From positions 1-64,000 of the forward strand of contig JACZJK010000028.1 of NCBI GenBank assembly GCA_014860575.1: DNA of 64,000 nt, written 5' to 3'. Positions 25,120 to 32,708 of the stretch are shown piece after piece (the stretch's first letter is position 1; every line of letters starts with the position of its first letter). A program made the translations under genes and the position numbers. This DNA is from Bacteroidales bacterium. GTDB taxonomy: Bacteria > Bacteroidota > Bacteroidia > Bacteroidales > JAAYJT01. The notes beneath the pieces were generated by a model. The model saw only the letters and a list, made by a program, of their open reading frames with translations. It ran no database searches and was not told where the DNA came from.

Positions 25120-25243
25120 AATCCCCCTGGCCCCCTTTTACTAAGGGGGAATTGAAGAAAATCCCCCTGGGCACCTTTTACTAAGGGGGAATGGGAAAGA
25201 AATCCCCCTGACCCCCTTTTTCTAAGGGGGAATGGGAAAGAAA
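25120..25243. repeat. Three tandem copies of a CCCCCT...AGGGGG hairpin repeat
   Basis: Units begin at 25120, 25160 and 25201 (period 40-41 bp). Each has AATCCCCCTG, a spacer with CCCCTTTT, and TAAGGGGGAAT, so each can fold into a hairpin. A related single unit occurs at about 27503-27536. The repeats lie just downstream of the AbiEii-like gene stop. Confidence 0.85.
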
Positions 25244-25244
25244 T

Positions 25245-26093
25245 TTACTGGATTAGTTCCTTGATCATAGCAAGCAAGGCATCATAGACCTCCTCGTATT
25301 TTAGGGAAGGATGGGTTTCAAGTATTTGGTTTATTAATTTGCTCTCCAGGGTTTTGTCAACTTCATTTTGGAGGATAAGCAGTAACCTTTCACGCACTGA
25401 TTGTTCGTCGCCGATAACAGTCTTGATGTCCCTGGCCATGAGGGTTGCGCCGGCAATGAATTTGGAGAAGGGTGTGGGTTCGTAAATATCATAATGATGG
25501 CGGGCAGCACGTTCGTCGTTGATAGAGAGGTAATTGTCAATGATGTACGCGATGTCCTCTGCGTCGCGGTGGTGTGTGAGGTGCCTATCGGACCAGGCGA
25601 TGAGTTTGAGGATGATGATTCCGGGCAGGGAAAGGACACGGATTTGTAACTCGTTGTCTATGGTGACTTCGAGGGCATCTTTTGCTGCTTCGATGAAGCC
25701 CAGGACAGGCATGGCGATGGATTCATCAGGAGGCCAGTATATGTATTTGTCGGCTTTGGCAATTTCGCCGAAGGGAACAATATCAAGCATGTATACTTCT
25801 TTGTAAAGGAAGCGTTGCTGTTGGTTCCTGACTTTGGAAAATGCAGGTTCATTGCAAAGTTTTTCAGATATTTCGTCATATTTATCCCAGTTGGGGATGG
25901 CAATGGCTAAGTCGAGGTCGAGTGTTCCTCTTCCTGCTTGCTGGGCGTGTATGCCTGACATGATGATGTCGCGTGCGGCTGCACCAATGACATAGAATTC
26001 AGTACCTGCCGACTTAAAGAAATCCGTTAGCTTGTGAAGCAATTCCTTCAGCACCGGGTTGCTGAACTGATCACTTGATATATTGTAGCTCAT
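25245..26093 (-). CDS. Nucleotidyltransferase, AbiEii/MenT-like toxin candidate
   Basis: This 282-residue protein has a nucleotidyltransferase head: FYVIGAAARDI (about 35-45) matches the GG/GS-type loop and LDLDLAIA (about 59-66) supplies the paired metal-binding aspartates; LDIVPFGE (about 103) gives the third. The later KLIAWSDRHLTHHRDAEDI segment is typical of AbiEii/type IV toxin nucleotidyltransferases. It overlaps the AbiEi-like antitoxin gene by 23 bp and follows it, as in AbiE loci. In described members the toxin transfers nucleotides to RNA and halts growth during infection. An adenylyltransferase of resistance type is the alternative. Confidence 0.78.
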   Translation of the reverse strand: MSYNISSDQFSNPVLKELLHKLTDFFKSAGTEFYVIGAAARDIIMSGIHAQQAGRGTLDLDLAIAIPNWDKYDEISEKLCNEPAFSKVRNQQQRFLYKEVYMLDIVPFGEIAKADKYIYWPPDESIAMPVLGFIEAAKDALEVTIDNELQIRVLSLPGIIILKLIAWSDRHLTHHRDAEDIAYIIDNYLSINDERAARHHYDIYEPTPFSKFIAGATLMARDIKTVIGDEQSVRERLLLILQNEVDKTLESKLINQILETHPSLKYEEVYDALLAMIKELIQ

Positions 26094-27066
26094 TGTTGAA
26101 GATTAGGTTTGCTGTTTCGATATTCCGATCGCTGCCGCTGCTCATGAGATCGGCATATACCAGGACGGGAGGTACCCCGGGGTTTGTTTCTTTTTTCCAG
26201 AACATTTCCAGCACCTCTACCTTGCCTGCCTCGTCAGGCACAAGTTCAAGTTCCCTGAAGGCGTGCCAGTTCTGGTCGGTATAGATGGTGAAAGTACCTG
26301 GGTGCAGGTATCCGGTGAGGAGGTTGGCAGCAGGTTCGCCACCCCATAAAGCAAGGCCATCAATTTTATCGAGCTTTATATCTTTCCAGCGATTATAGCT
26401 CTCCTGGTTGATAAAACGCATTTTCTTCTTCAGCAGCCTTGGCCTTAAGATGTCGTGGTAAGCGGTAATCCATCTATCAAGCAGCACTTTGGCGTTCTTC
26501 AGTTTCTTTGTTTGTTTTGTCCTGAGGATGAAGTTCAGTTCTGTGAGTTCCTGCATGATCGTGCCGACAGAACCCAGGGAGATGTTGGCGAGTTGGGCCA
26601 GGTCCCGATAAGTTAATTGGGTTTTTTGGGGATCAATAAGAAACTGGAAAATCAGCTTTATGCCGGCTTCCTGGAAAGCACGGGGTTGGTTCACTTTGGC
26701 CATGCGCTCCATTTTTTTTCCTTCGATCATCAGGAAAAGCTTGTTATTACGTAGGTTGCAGTTGCCTGCTATATCGAGACAGTTGATTCCTTCTGCTACG
26801 TATTCTTTTGTGATCTCAATGGGGATATACTTTGCTACCAGGAGAACAGGGAGGTTGTTTTCGCGGGAGATATTTTTCAGGTCCATGAGGACGATGCCTT
26901 TGTTGCCTTTGGTGATTTCAGATTTAATCTCCACTACAAACCGCTCTCCGGCTATATTCAAAAATGCATCGTAGCGCAGTCTGCCATCTTCAATGGTGGC
27001 TTCCATGTTGGTGTACTTGTGTAAGCTGTTGATGGCTTCGGCAAGTATGTCTTTCTCGTTTTTCAT
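26071..27066 (-). CDS. AbiEi-like antitoxin with winged helix
   Basis: This 331-residue protein carries a nuclease-like strand region (FVVEIKSEI, about 38-46), LDIAGNCNLR (about 96-105), a winged-helix DNA-binding region YRDLAQLANISLGSVGTIM (about 148-166) and a C-terminal part with ALWGGEPAANLLTGYL (about 236-251) and VYADLMSSGSDR, which are conserved in AbiEi-type antitoxins. Antitoxins of this family repress their own promoter through inverted repeats and neutralise the nucleotidyltransferase. The order antitoxin then toxin and the 23-bp overlap fit. A clear TAnnTTTG box and an inverted repeat lie just upstream. Confidence 0.8.
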   Translation of the reverse strand: MKNEKDILAEAINSLHKYTNMEATIEDGRLRYDAFLNIAGERFVVEIKSEITKGNKGIVLMDLKNISRENNLPVLLVAKYIPIEITKEYVAEGINCLDIAGNCNLRNNKLFLMIEGKKMERMAKVNQPRAFQEAGIKLIFQFLIDPQKTQLTYRDLAQLANISLGSVGTIMQELTELNFILRTKQTKKLKNAKVLLDRWITAYHDILRPRLLKKKMRFINQESYNRWKDIKLDKIDGLALWGGEPAANLLTGYLHPGTFTIYTDQNWHAFRELELVPDEAGKVEVLEMFWKKETNPGVPPVLVYADLMSSGSDRNIETANLIFNNELQYIK

Positions 27067-27073
27067 GGTTACA

Positions 27074-27109
27074 CGTTCATTTAGAATTAGGGTTCAATAA
27101 TAATGAACG
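27074..27109. promoter_or_regulatory. Candidate AbiEi operator (inverted repeat)
   Basis: CGTTCATT (27074-27081) and AATGAACG (27102-27109) are perfect 8-bp inverted arms with a 20-bp spacer. They lie between the -7 box and the start codon of the antitoxin gene, where AbiEi-type repressors are known to bind. Confidence 0.5.
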
Positions 27110-27111
27110 GG

Positions 27112-27119
27112 CAAATATA
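27112..27119 (-). promoter_or_regulatory. -7 box for the AbiE-like operon
   Basis: Minus strand reads TATATTTG, an exact TAnnTTTG match, 45 bp upstream of the ATG at 27066 and next to the inverted repeat. Confidence 0.6.
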
Positions 27120-27336
27120 GTGAACAATGTTTGAATTTGGTTACATTTTGATGATTATTTTTGGGGTTTTTTAATGAGGGGTAAGGACGTTAAGGAGTTT
27201 AAGGAGTGTAAGGAGTTTTGGGAGGTGGTGCAGTAGCGTGGTGGAATGGTTGATTGGTTAATTAGATAATTGGTGGAGTTCCCGAATCACAATGCTCTCG
27301 GGATTTCGATGCTCTCAAGATGGAGAGATGGAATAG

Positions 27337-27686
27337 TGAGATTTTAACAATAGAACATTTGAATAATTGAACAATTGAATGAAGAATCGCAGTTCGACAA
27401 GTTCAGGGGCCGATTTAAGAGGGATTGGATTTATCGAGGAGGCAGAAGGGCTTCAATCCCCTGTGGGCCATGGATCCCTTTTTTCTGAAATGGAGGAGTA
27501 AGAAAATCCCCCTTGCCCCCTTTTCCAAAGGGGGATGGTTGCCTGCAAGAAATTGTTGAAGGAGCTTTATTGGATAGGAGGGGATTTTTGAATCGTAATC
27601 CAGGGAATCCATCCGCTAAGGTGGGATTGCATCCCTTAACGATGAGATTTGAACAGTAGAACATTTGAATAATTGAACAATTGAAT
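27337..27686. repeat. Direct 44-bp repeat flanking about 260 bp
   Basis: Copies at 27337-27380 and 27643-27686 are identical except for two positions. Together with the 17-bp word 297 bp apart, they show a decayed tandem duplication that included the 3' tail of the DUF6633-like gene: the outer copy would still encode LLDKSNPS and a stop, against LLDKSKPPP in the gene. Confidence 0.8.
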
Positions 27687-27693
27687 TTTGAGT

Positions 27694-28278
27694 TTAGGTA
27701 GTGGGGGTTTTGGGTGGAGGTTTGGATTTATCGAGGAGATAACGGGAGTGGGCAAGCTGGTGGGCGGTGCGATCCTGATCGTCGGAGGAGGAACGGGGGA
27801 AAGGATCGGATTTGGAGTGGAGGTGGGCGGTGTAGCTTTGGGTTTCGGCAGCCTGGAGGCGTTCGGACCAGTGGCGGTGGAACCAGCGTGAAATGACGGT
27901 GATGTCGAGGCGGTCGTAAAGCTCGCCGTAATAGCCGGTTTTGGCTTTGCGAAATACGAAGGCGATGTCGGCAACAGTAAGGTAGGGGAATTCGATGAGG
28001 ATGACCTCGGCGGCGTCGCGGATCTGGAAGTCGGACATGCCTCGGCCTACGTTGAGCGAGGCGCTGAGGTGGATGATCCAGGCCATGATGAGGTTTTTGG
28101 CCGTGTCTTCGCCGAGCTTTACTGACAAACCTCCCAGCGTCGGTGTTTTTGCGTCCCAGATTGCCGGAAAAGTGGTTACGGTTTTAGCCAGGGCGGAGCT
28201 CGGGAGGAAGGCCTGAATAGACTTCTTCGACAAAGCTTCGGCTAATGCGGGAGGTTCCGGATTTTTGTTTTGGTTCAT
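27694..28278 (-). CDS. DUF6633-like mobile-element protein
   Basis: This 194-residue soluble protein has a helical core with LNVGRGMSDFQIRDAAEVI (about 76-94), VADIAFVFRKAKTGYYGELY (about 102-121) and DRLDITVISRWFHRHW, which matches the pattern of a protein common in Bacteroidetes phages and integrative elements (DUF6633 in my memory). Its role is unknown but it often neighbours replication genes. The start overlaps the preceding gene by 95 bp. That is long, but both reading frames look protein-like. The C-terminus is hydrophilic and low in complexity. Confidence 0.6.
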   Translation of the reverse strand: MNQNKNPEPPALAEALSKKSIQAFLPSSALAKTVTTFPAIWDAKTPTLGGLSVKLGEDTAKNLIMAWIIHLSASLNVGRGMSDFQIRDAAEVILIEFPYLTVADIAFVFRKAKTGYYGELYDRLDITVISRWFHRHWSERLQAAETQSYTAHLHSKSDPFPRSSSDDQDRTAHQLAHSRYLLDKSKPPPKTPTT

Positions 28279-28987
28279 GGGATGGAAAGATTAGTTCGTC
28301 GGTCCAGGATTTGTTGTTGAGAAAAGTTTCGGGGTTTTTGCGGAATTTTTTATCTGGCTGGGTGTGGAGGTAGAGCGGGATGTAATCCATGGCGGCCTGG
28401 CGGTCGGAATCCGATAGTGACAACCAGCGGTGGCGCAATTTTTCTTTGTTGCCTACTTTTTTGTCGTAGGCGTTCCAGAAATCATCGAACGGGATGTTTA
28501 TTGAATCTTTTAATTGAACGATAGAGATATTATTATTTACATTATTTCCCTTATTTCCCTTATTAATATTATTGATTGTGCTCGTCTGTGGCTTTTCTGT
28601 GGCTCGTCTGTGGCCTTTCTGTGGCTTTTCTGTGTCCCAAACAGGGTTTTGATCAGATTGGTAAATGTCATAATTACAGATGGTTATGATGGTTTTTTTG
28701 GTGTCACACTTTTTGATCACCATTTGATCACTTTCTAGTACATCAATGAATCGGTTTGCTTTCATCCTACTCCAGCCCCAACGCAATGAAAGTTTGCGAA
28801 TTGAGGTTAGAATTTCACCACGCCTGACTTCGATGATACCGGAGTCGAAAACGATTTTATGGTCCTGGTAGCTAGCCAGAAGCAAAAGATCGATCCAGGC
28901 CTGAGCCCAGGAGAATGGTTTTTTGCGCCAGAGGCGGTGGTCGGTTATTTTGCGGTGGAGGGAGATCCAGCCAGGGTTTGCGGTCAT
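28184..28987 (-). CDS. Phage/plasmid replication-initiator-like protein
   Basis: This 267-residue protein opens with GWISLHRKITDHRLWRKKPF (about 6-25), then a winged-helix region with RGEILTSIRKLSLRWGWSR, the pattern of phage replisome organiser / DnaD-like N-terminal domains. A polar linker rich in Asn follows (NNINKGNKGNNVNNN), then a C-terminal helical domain (FDDFWNAYDKKVGNKEKLRHRW) as in DnaT/DnaD-like helicase loaders. It probably starts replication of the mobile element by recruiting helicase. It precedes the DUF6633-like gene with a 95-bp overlap. Confidence 0.7.
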   Translation of the reverse strand: MTANPGWISLHRKITDHRLWRKKPFSWAQAWIDLLLLASYQDHKIVFDSGIIEVRRGEILTSIRKLSLRWGWSRMKANRFIDVLESDQMVIKKCDTKKTIITICNYDIYQSDQNPVWDTEKPQKGHRRATEKPQTSTINNINKGNKGNNVNNNISIVQLKDSINIPFDDFWNAYDKKVGNKEKLRHRWLSLSDSDRQAAMDYIPLYLHTQPDKKFRKNPETFLNNKSWTDELIFPSHEPKQKSGTSRISRSFVEEVYSGLPPELRPG

Positions 28988-29383
28988 AGGGGTTTAGGGT
29001 TTAGTTGTGATGCGATTTTTGTGTGTTGCAGTAATGGAGTGTTGGAGTAATGGAGTGATGGGACGGAAATCAGGTCTGATTTTTATTGTTTCAAACTTTT
29101 TGGCTTGATCCAAAAAGTTTACAAAAAGATCAAGGCTGTATGGAAAATGCTTGTTTTCTACGGATCGGGTCTGCCGTGCAATCCGAACCGTCCGGAGGCA
29201 ACGGTTGATTGCATAGTTGGCTTTTGTAGCTCCGGACTCTGCGGATTGCTCCTCAGGCCATCGCTTAAGACCCTTCCCTCGAAAAACTACGCATTTTCCA
29301 TAAGGCCGGAGGGGATCGTGGTATTTGAGATTGATGTTCATTTTATTTGGGATGGTTGAACATTTGAATGTTGAACTGTAGGA
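28988..29383. other. 396-bp gap dominated by a long imperfect palindrome
   Basis: A minus-strand frame of 115 codons (28994-29341) exists but runs straight through the palindrome at 29139-29302 and into TGGAGTAATGG repeats, so I do not accept it as a gene. No other coding signal is seen. Confidence 0.6.
29139..29302. repeat. Long nested inverted repeat, 164 bp
   Basis: Outer arms TATGGAAAATGC (29139-29150) and GCATTTTCCATA (29291-29302) are perfect 12-bp complements. Inner arms GCAATCCG-n4-GTCCGGA (29178-29196) and TCCGGAC-n4-CGGATTGC (29231-29249) are also exact apart from the 4-bp spacers. The two sets are almost concentric (centres near 29221 and 29214). This suggests a foldable RNA or a MITE-like or transfer-origin-like element. 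Confidence 0.75.
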
Positions 29384-29680
29384 TCAGAGGCGGCGGCGGT
29401 TACGGGGCTGATAGGCCGGACGGTTGTTGGCGGCGAGGAGCTGCTCGACGTCGGAGAGTTTGTAGTAGATCTTGGAGCCGATCTGGGAGAAGGTGATGCG
29501 TTGCTCGTCGCGCCAGTTTTGGGCGGTGCGTTTTGAAATGCCCATTAGGCGGATGAACTCGGCATTGTCCACAAAGGATTCTTTGGGGCTGGCAGTGATG
29601 CCGTCAATGGTTTTGATGATGTGCTCGACTTTTGCAAGGAGCTCGTTGAACTGATCTTTAGGAATAATGATTGCTTCCAT
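29384..29680 (-). CDS. Excisionase-like helix-turn-helix protein
   Basis: This 98-residue protein has a MerR/HTH_17-type DNA-binding domain: VDNAEFIRLMGISKRTAQNW (about 37-56) with the wing SQIGSKIYYKLSDVEQLL (about 65-82). Small proteins of this type in Bacteroidetes elements act as excisionases or regulators of integrase activity. The C-terminus is arginine-rich (QPRNRRRL). A palindromic site and TGTGACTTTT repeats lie upstream. Confidence 0.8.
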   Translation of the reverse strand: MEAIIIPKDQFNELLAKVEHIIKTIDGITASPKESFVDNAEFIRLMGISKRTAQNWRDEQRITFSQIGSKIYYKLSDVEQLLAANNRPAYQPRNRRRL

Positions 29681-29748
29681 ATACTTTTTGGTTTTAAGTG
29701 TATGGCGGCAAAGTAAGGTAGGAAATTAAAGTCACACTATCACAAAGC

Positions 29749-29762
29749 AGCCACATGTGGCT
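29749..29762. promoter_or_regulatory. Perfect 14-bp palindrome upstream of the excisionase-like gene
   Basis: AGCCACATGTGGCT is exactly self-complementary and lies about 70 bp upstream of the excisionase-like ATG. It may be an operator. A T-run follows on the + strand, so a + strand terminator is the alternative. Confidence 0.45.
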
Positions 29763-29952
29763 CGATTTTTTGTAACAAACAGATATACAGCAATATGCCC
29801 TGTGGGCGTTTTGGGGGCTTGTGTGACTTTTGAAAAAACGGGTTAAATATACACACATGTTACATGGATTCATGTCTTAATTTGCTGATAAACATGATTA
29901 TAAAAATTTGGATTGAAAGTGCAAAAGGGAGCAAAAATTGGAAAGCCACATC

Positions 29953-29974
29953 AATCACATTTTTTAATGTGATT
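29953..29974 (+). terminator. Hairpin with T-rich loop and tail
   Basis: AATCACATT (29953-29961) pairs with AATGTGATT (29966-29974), with a 4-T loop and a short T-run after it on the + strand. No + strand gene is nearby, so its meaning is unclear. Confidence 0.3.
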
Positions 29975-30110
29975 TTTGAGGCTTGTAATAGATTCAAATA
30001 GAAATATTTACAAAACGAGTTTAACCGGGAATGTGACTTTTATGTGACTTTTGGGGAGAAATGAGGAAACTGCATAACTACAATTTGTTTATGGAGCAAA
30101 TAATAGTTTT

Positions 30111-30998
30111 TTATATATCCATTTCATTTTCTGAATTGGGGCGGCTTTCTGGTTTTGAGGGGCTGAGGTAGGTTCGGACGGTGGTGGGGCTGAGGGATGA
30201 ACCGTCGGCTTCGCAGAAGGAGTTGCAGATATGCTCAGTGGCCTGGGTTATTGACCATGGAAGGATGAGCTTACCATTAGGGGCCCTTTTCATCATCAGC
30301 TTATAATATACATCGCATAGGAAATTCAGATTTCCGTTGAAGGGCATTTTGTGGCCCTGCTTGTCATTGTTTTTTTTCCGGTTGATTTTTTCGTAAAGTA
30401 ATTCCTGTTTTTCGAGGCGTTCGATTTCGAGGTTGCATTGGTGATCGAAGGGCTGCTCTTTGGTACAAATGAAGTCGGGTGGGTTCTGACGATAATCAAT
30501 GATCTGATCCTGGAGAAGGGCGATTTTTTCTTCGAGGGTTTCGTAAGTTTTGAGATGTTCGCGGACGTCGGCGAAGGAGTATTCTTTTTCGTCGGAGTAG
30601 CCGTTGAGTTTTTTGCTGTGTTTCCGGAGTAGGGTTGTTGGTAGCTGCAGGGAAAGGCGCTTTATGTCAATCTGTGATATAAGTTTGGTGTGACGGTGTT
30701 GTAGTGGGCGGGTTTCGAACAGATCAACGTTGAGCTTGATTAATTTTTCAAGTGAGTTGAGCCAGCGGTTTGGGTTTTCTACCTGGTTGCAATGATAATC
30801 GAGAAAAGCTGCGATTTCGGAGAGTCCTATTGTGAAGATCTTCTGGAATAGGTTCTGACAAAATTGGTGGGTAGAAAAAGGGCCGCTGATGATGATGGCG
30901 AAATCATCAGGAGTGGTTTGAGTGGGTTCGGAAAAAGGGTGTTCAAAGAACTGAACGTGGTGGAGATTGGGGAAGTGGTCAGCCATAACGGGTAACAT
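30111..30998 (-). CDS. Uncharacterised mobile-element protein
   Basis: This 295-residue soluble protein is mostly helical. The C-terminal 70 residues hold the block PFNGNLNFLCDVYYKLM, a middle region with LPWSITQATEHICNSFC, and a final SPTTVRTYLSPSKPESRP, a pattern I associate with RteC-like or hypothetical proteins of Bacteroidetes mobile elements. A charged coiled-coil-like stretch covers about 140-200. It sits between the integrase and the excisionase-like gene on the same strand. A downstream start at 30986 is possible. Function not known. Confidence 0.6.
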   Translation of the reverse strand: MLPVMADHFPNLHHVQFFEHPFSEPTQTTPDDFAIIISGPFSTHQFCQNLFQKIFTIGLSEIAAFLDYHCNQVENPNRWLNSLEKLIKLNVDLFETRPLQHRHTKLISQIDIKRLSLQLPTTLLRKHSKKLNGYSDEKEYSFADVREHLKTYETLEEKIALLQDQIIDYRQNPPDFICTKEQPFDHQCNLEIERLEKQELLYEKINRKKNNDKQGHKMPFNGNLNFLCDVYYKLMMKRAPNGKLILPWSITQATEHICNSFCEADGSSLSPTTVRTYLSPSKPESRPNSENEMDI

Positions 30999-31304
30999 TT
31001 AGAGACATGAGAAAAACACAATAGTGATAAAGCTTGAAGCGTAGGAGTGTTAACCCCGTTGTTTGCGGGTTTGGAAGTATAGACATGTTGTAAAGTTTTG
31101 GTTTCTTAGGATGAAAATTGGTGGCATAAAAATACTGAATACAAAAATCACATTGGGATCAAAACGAGGAAAACGGGAGAATTATTTATCAACATTTCGA
31201 GATTGATAAAATCTTGATATAGGGAACGTGGAGAGTCGGAAGTCGGAAGTCAGAAGTCGGGAGACGGGAAGATTGTGGATTAATGAGGGGTTAGGATGGT
31301 TTTA
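30999..31304. other. 306-bp non-coding gap
   Basis: Lies between the integrase stop and the uncharacterised gene. The only clear structure is an AGTCGGAAGTCGGAAGTCAGAAG-like tandem heptamer stretch at about 31226-31262. No gene is seen. Confidence 0.5.
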
Positions 31305-32510
31305 TCAATTAAAAACGTCCATGGCTTTATCGAGTTCTTCGTTTACGATTTTTGCGTAGACCTGGGTGGTTTTGATGGAGGCATGGCCCATGAGTTTTGA
31401 AACATATTCAATACGCATTCCTTTGCGGAGGGCACGGGTTGCCCAGGTATGGCGGGAGGTGTGGAAGTGGAGGTTTTTGCTTATGCCGGCATCTGTGGCC
31501 AGGGCTTTGAGGTCCTTGTTGGTGTAGGCGGTGATGCCGCTTATGGCACGGTAGAGAACTTTGGGTTCAGAGTAATCTACTTCGTTATCGAGAAAAGGGA
31601 AAATAAAGTGTGAGGTCTGCTGATCGGGCTGACGGTAAAGTTCAATGATCTCGAGGGCTTTGTTTGGCAGTTTGATGGATACAACGGAGCCGGTTTTTGT
31701 GGTGCTTAGGAGTATGCGCTCGCCATCGAAGTTTTCCCAACGGAGTTTGCAGATATCGGAAATGCGCATGCCTCCAGAATAGGCGGCAAAAACATAAATG
31801 TTGCGGTGATGGTATTTCATGGAGCCGGGATTCAGAGGTAAATCTGCCAGGGCTTTGAGTTCGTTTTCGGTCAGGAAGGCTTTTTCGGTGTTGGTCCACT
31901 TAAGTTTGTATTTGAGAAAGGGGTTTTTTTCGATAGGGAAGATATCGTCGTTGATGGCTTCGTTGATGATGCGGCGGATGACCTTCATGTCGGTGTGAAT
32001 TGTGTTTGTGGCGTTCTTGAGTTCATCGCGGAGGTAATCTTCGTACTTTTTGAGGAAGTAGACGTTGAGGTCATCAAATGTGAAATCGCTTTTACCAACG
32101 AACTCCTTTAATTTTGAGACTACGGCTTTGGCTCTGTGATGTGAACCTATACGACCTTTTTTCTCGATATTTTCGTAATAGCGTTCAGCATAAGGGATGA
32201 ATTGTTCAGTTGTTTTGCCTGTAATGGCCTGTTTGATCTTCTTAGGCGTTACATATTTTGAATTGGTTTCCATTTCCAGGGAGACGGACTGTGCATCAGA
32301 AATTTTCTTCGCCAGGTAATTATTCAGATAGACTGAATTTGAATGAGATTTGCGCACAACTTTATCCTTATCATTCCAGTATTTGGGATCTATAGAGATT
32401 CCCAGGGAGATGAATTTGGCTTTGCGGTCTTTGATAATGCGGAGATAAATGGGAATTTCTCCGTTTGTTTTTGCTTTTTCGGTTTTTAGGATTATCTTTG
32501 TAGTTGCCAT
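31305..32510 (-). CDS. Tyrosine site-specific integrase
   Basis: This 401-residue recombinase has an N-terminal arm-binding domain (EIPIYLRIIKDRKAKFI, about 17-33), a SAM-like core-binding domain, and the catalytic domain with Arg in SGGMRISDICKLRW, HTSRHTWATRAL (HxxR) and GHASIKTTQVYAK with the nucleophile Tyr. I took the Met at 32510, 25 codons inside the longest frame, because the upstream residues are Cys/Tyr/Leu-rich and unlike the family. It is the first gene of the unidirectional minus-strand half and probably mobilises the element. Three GGTAYAACAA repeats lie just upstream. Confidence 0.92.
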   Translation of the reverse strand: MATTKIILKTEKAKTNGEIPIYLRIIKDRKAKFISLGISIDPKYWNDKDKVVRKSHSNSVYLNNYLAKKISDAQSVSLEMETNSKYVTPKKIKQAITGKTTEQFIPYAERYYENIEKKGRIGSHHRAKAVVSKLKEFVGKSDFTFDDLNVYFLKKYEDYLRDELKNATNTIHTDMKVIRRIINEAINDDIFPIEKNPFLKYKLKWTNTEKAFLTENELKALADLPLNPGSMKYHHRNIYVFAAYSGGMRISDICKLRWENFDGERILLSTTKTGSVVSIKLPNKALEIIELYRQPDQQTSHFIFPFLDNEVDYSEPKVLYRAISGITAYTNKDLKALATDAGISKNLHFHTSRHTWATRALRKGMRIEYVSKLMGHASIKTTQVYAKIVNEELDKAMDVFN

Positions 32511-32530
32511 GGCTGTAAGGTTTTTGTAAA

Positions 32531-32571
32531 GGTACAACAATAATGAATAGGTATAACAATAGGTACAACAA
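32531..32571. repeat. Three GGTAYAACAA direct repeats upstream of the integrase
   Basis: Copies at 32531-32540, 32550-32559 and 32562-32571 differ at one base. They overlap a TACCTTTA sequence on the minus strand that resembles a -7 box, so they could be operators or integrase arm-type sites. Confidence 0.5.
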
Positions 32572-32708
32572 ATGTTACTTTTCACTGCTTTTTAATGCTT
32601 TTGGCTGCGATGGTTGATTTTATAAAAAACTGTATATCAGATATATAATGATAATGTGAGGTAATGGAGTGAAGGGGGTATAGTACTAGTCGGACAACAA
32701 AAATTAAC

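Larger units (their letters stand above)
24820..25244. other. Intergenic stretch with repeats, 425 bp
   Basis: It contains the helicase promoter near its left end, then TGGAGTG-type short repeats at about 25040-25080 and three tandem copies of a CCCCCT/AGGGGG hairpin unit at 25120-25243. No gene is supported. Confidence 0.6.
27067..27693. other. 627-bp intergenic region with partial duplication
   Basis: Besides the AbiE promoter, this holds a 44-bp sequence at 27337-27380 that recurs at 27643-27686 with two mismatches, and a 17-bp word at 27425-27441 that recurs at 27722-27738 inside the 3' end of the next gene. A CCCCCT/AGGGGG hairpin unit lies at about 27503-27536. Short TAAGGAGT and TGGAG repeats are at about 27185-27250. 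No gene is supported. Confidence 0.6.
29681..30110. other. 430-bp regulatory or origin-like non-coding region
   Basis: Contains a perfect 14-bp palindrome at 29749-29762, a 9-bp-stem hairpin at 29953-29974 and three direct copies of TGTGACTTTT (29822, 30032, 30043) plus an inverted AAAGTCACA at 29728-29736. The region is A/T-rich and gene-free, between the excisionase-like gene and the next upstream gene. Confidence 0.6.

Noticed and set aside
25120-25243. CRISPR array
   Set aside because: Three units of 40-41 bp have no distinct unique spacers; the whole unit repeats, and no cas genes are nearby.
28994-29341. 115-codon minus-strand frame
   Set aside because: It runs through the nested palindrome at 29139-29302 and into simple TGGAGT repeats. 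The protein has no recognisable fold and the DNA structure explains the open frame.
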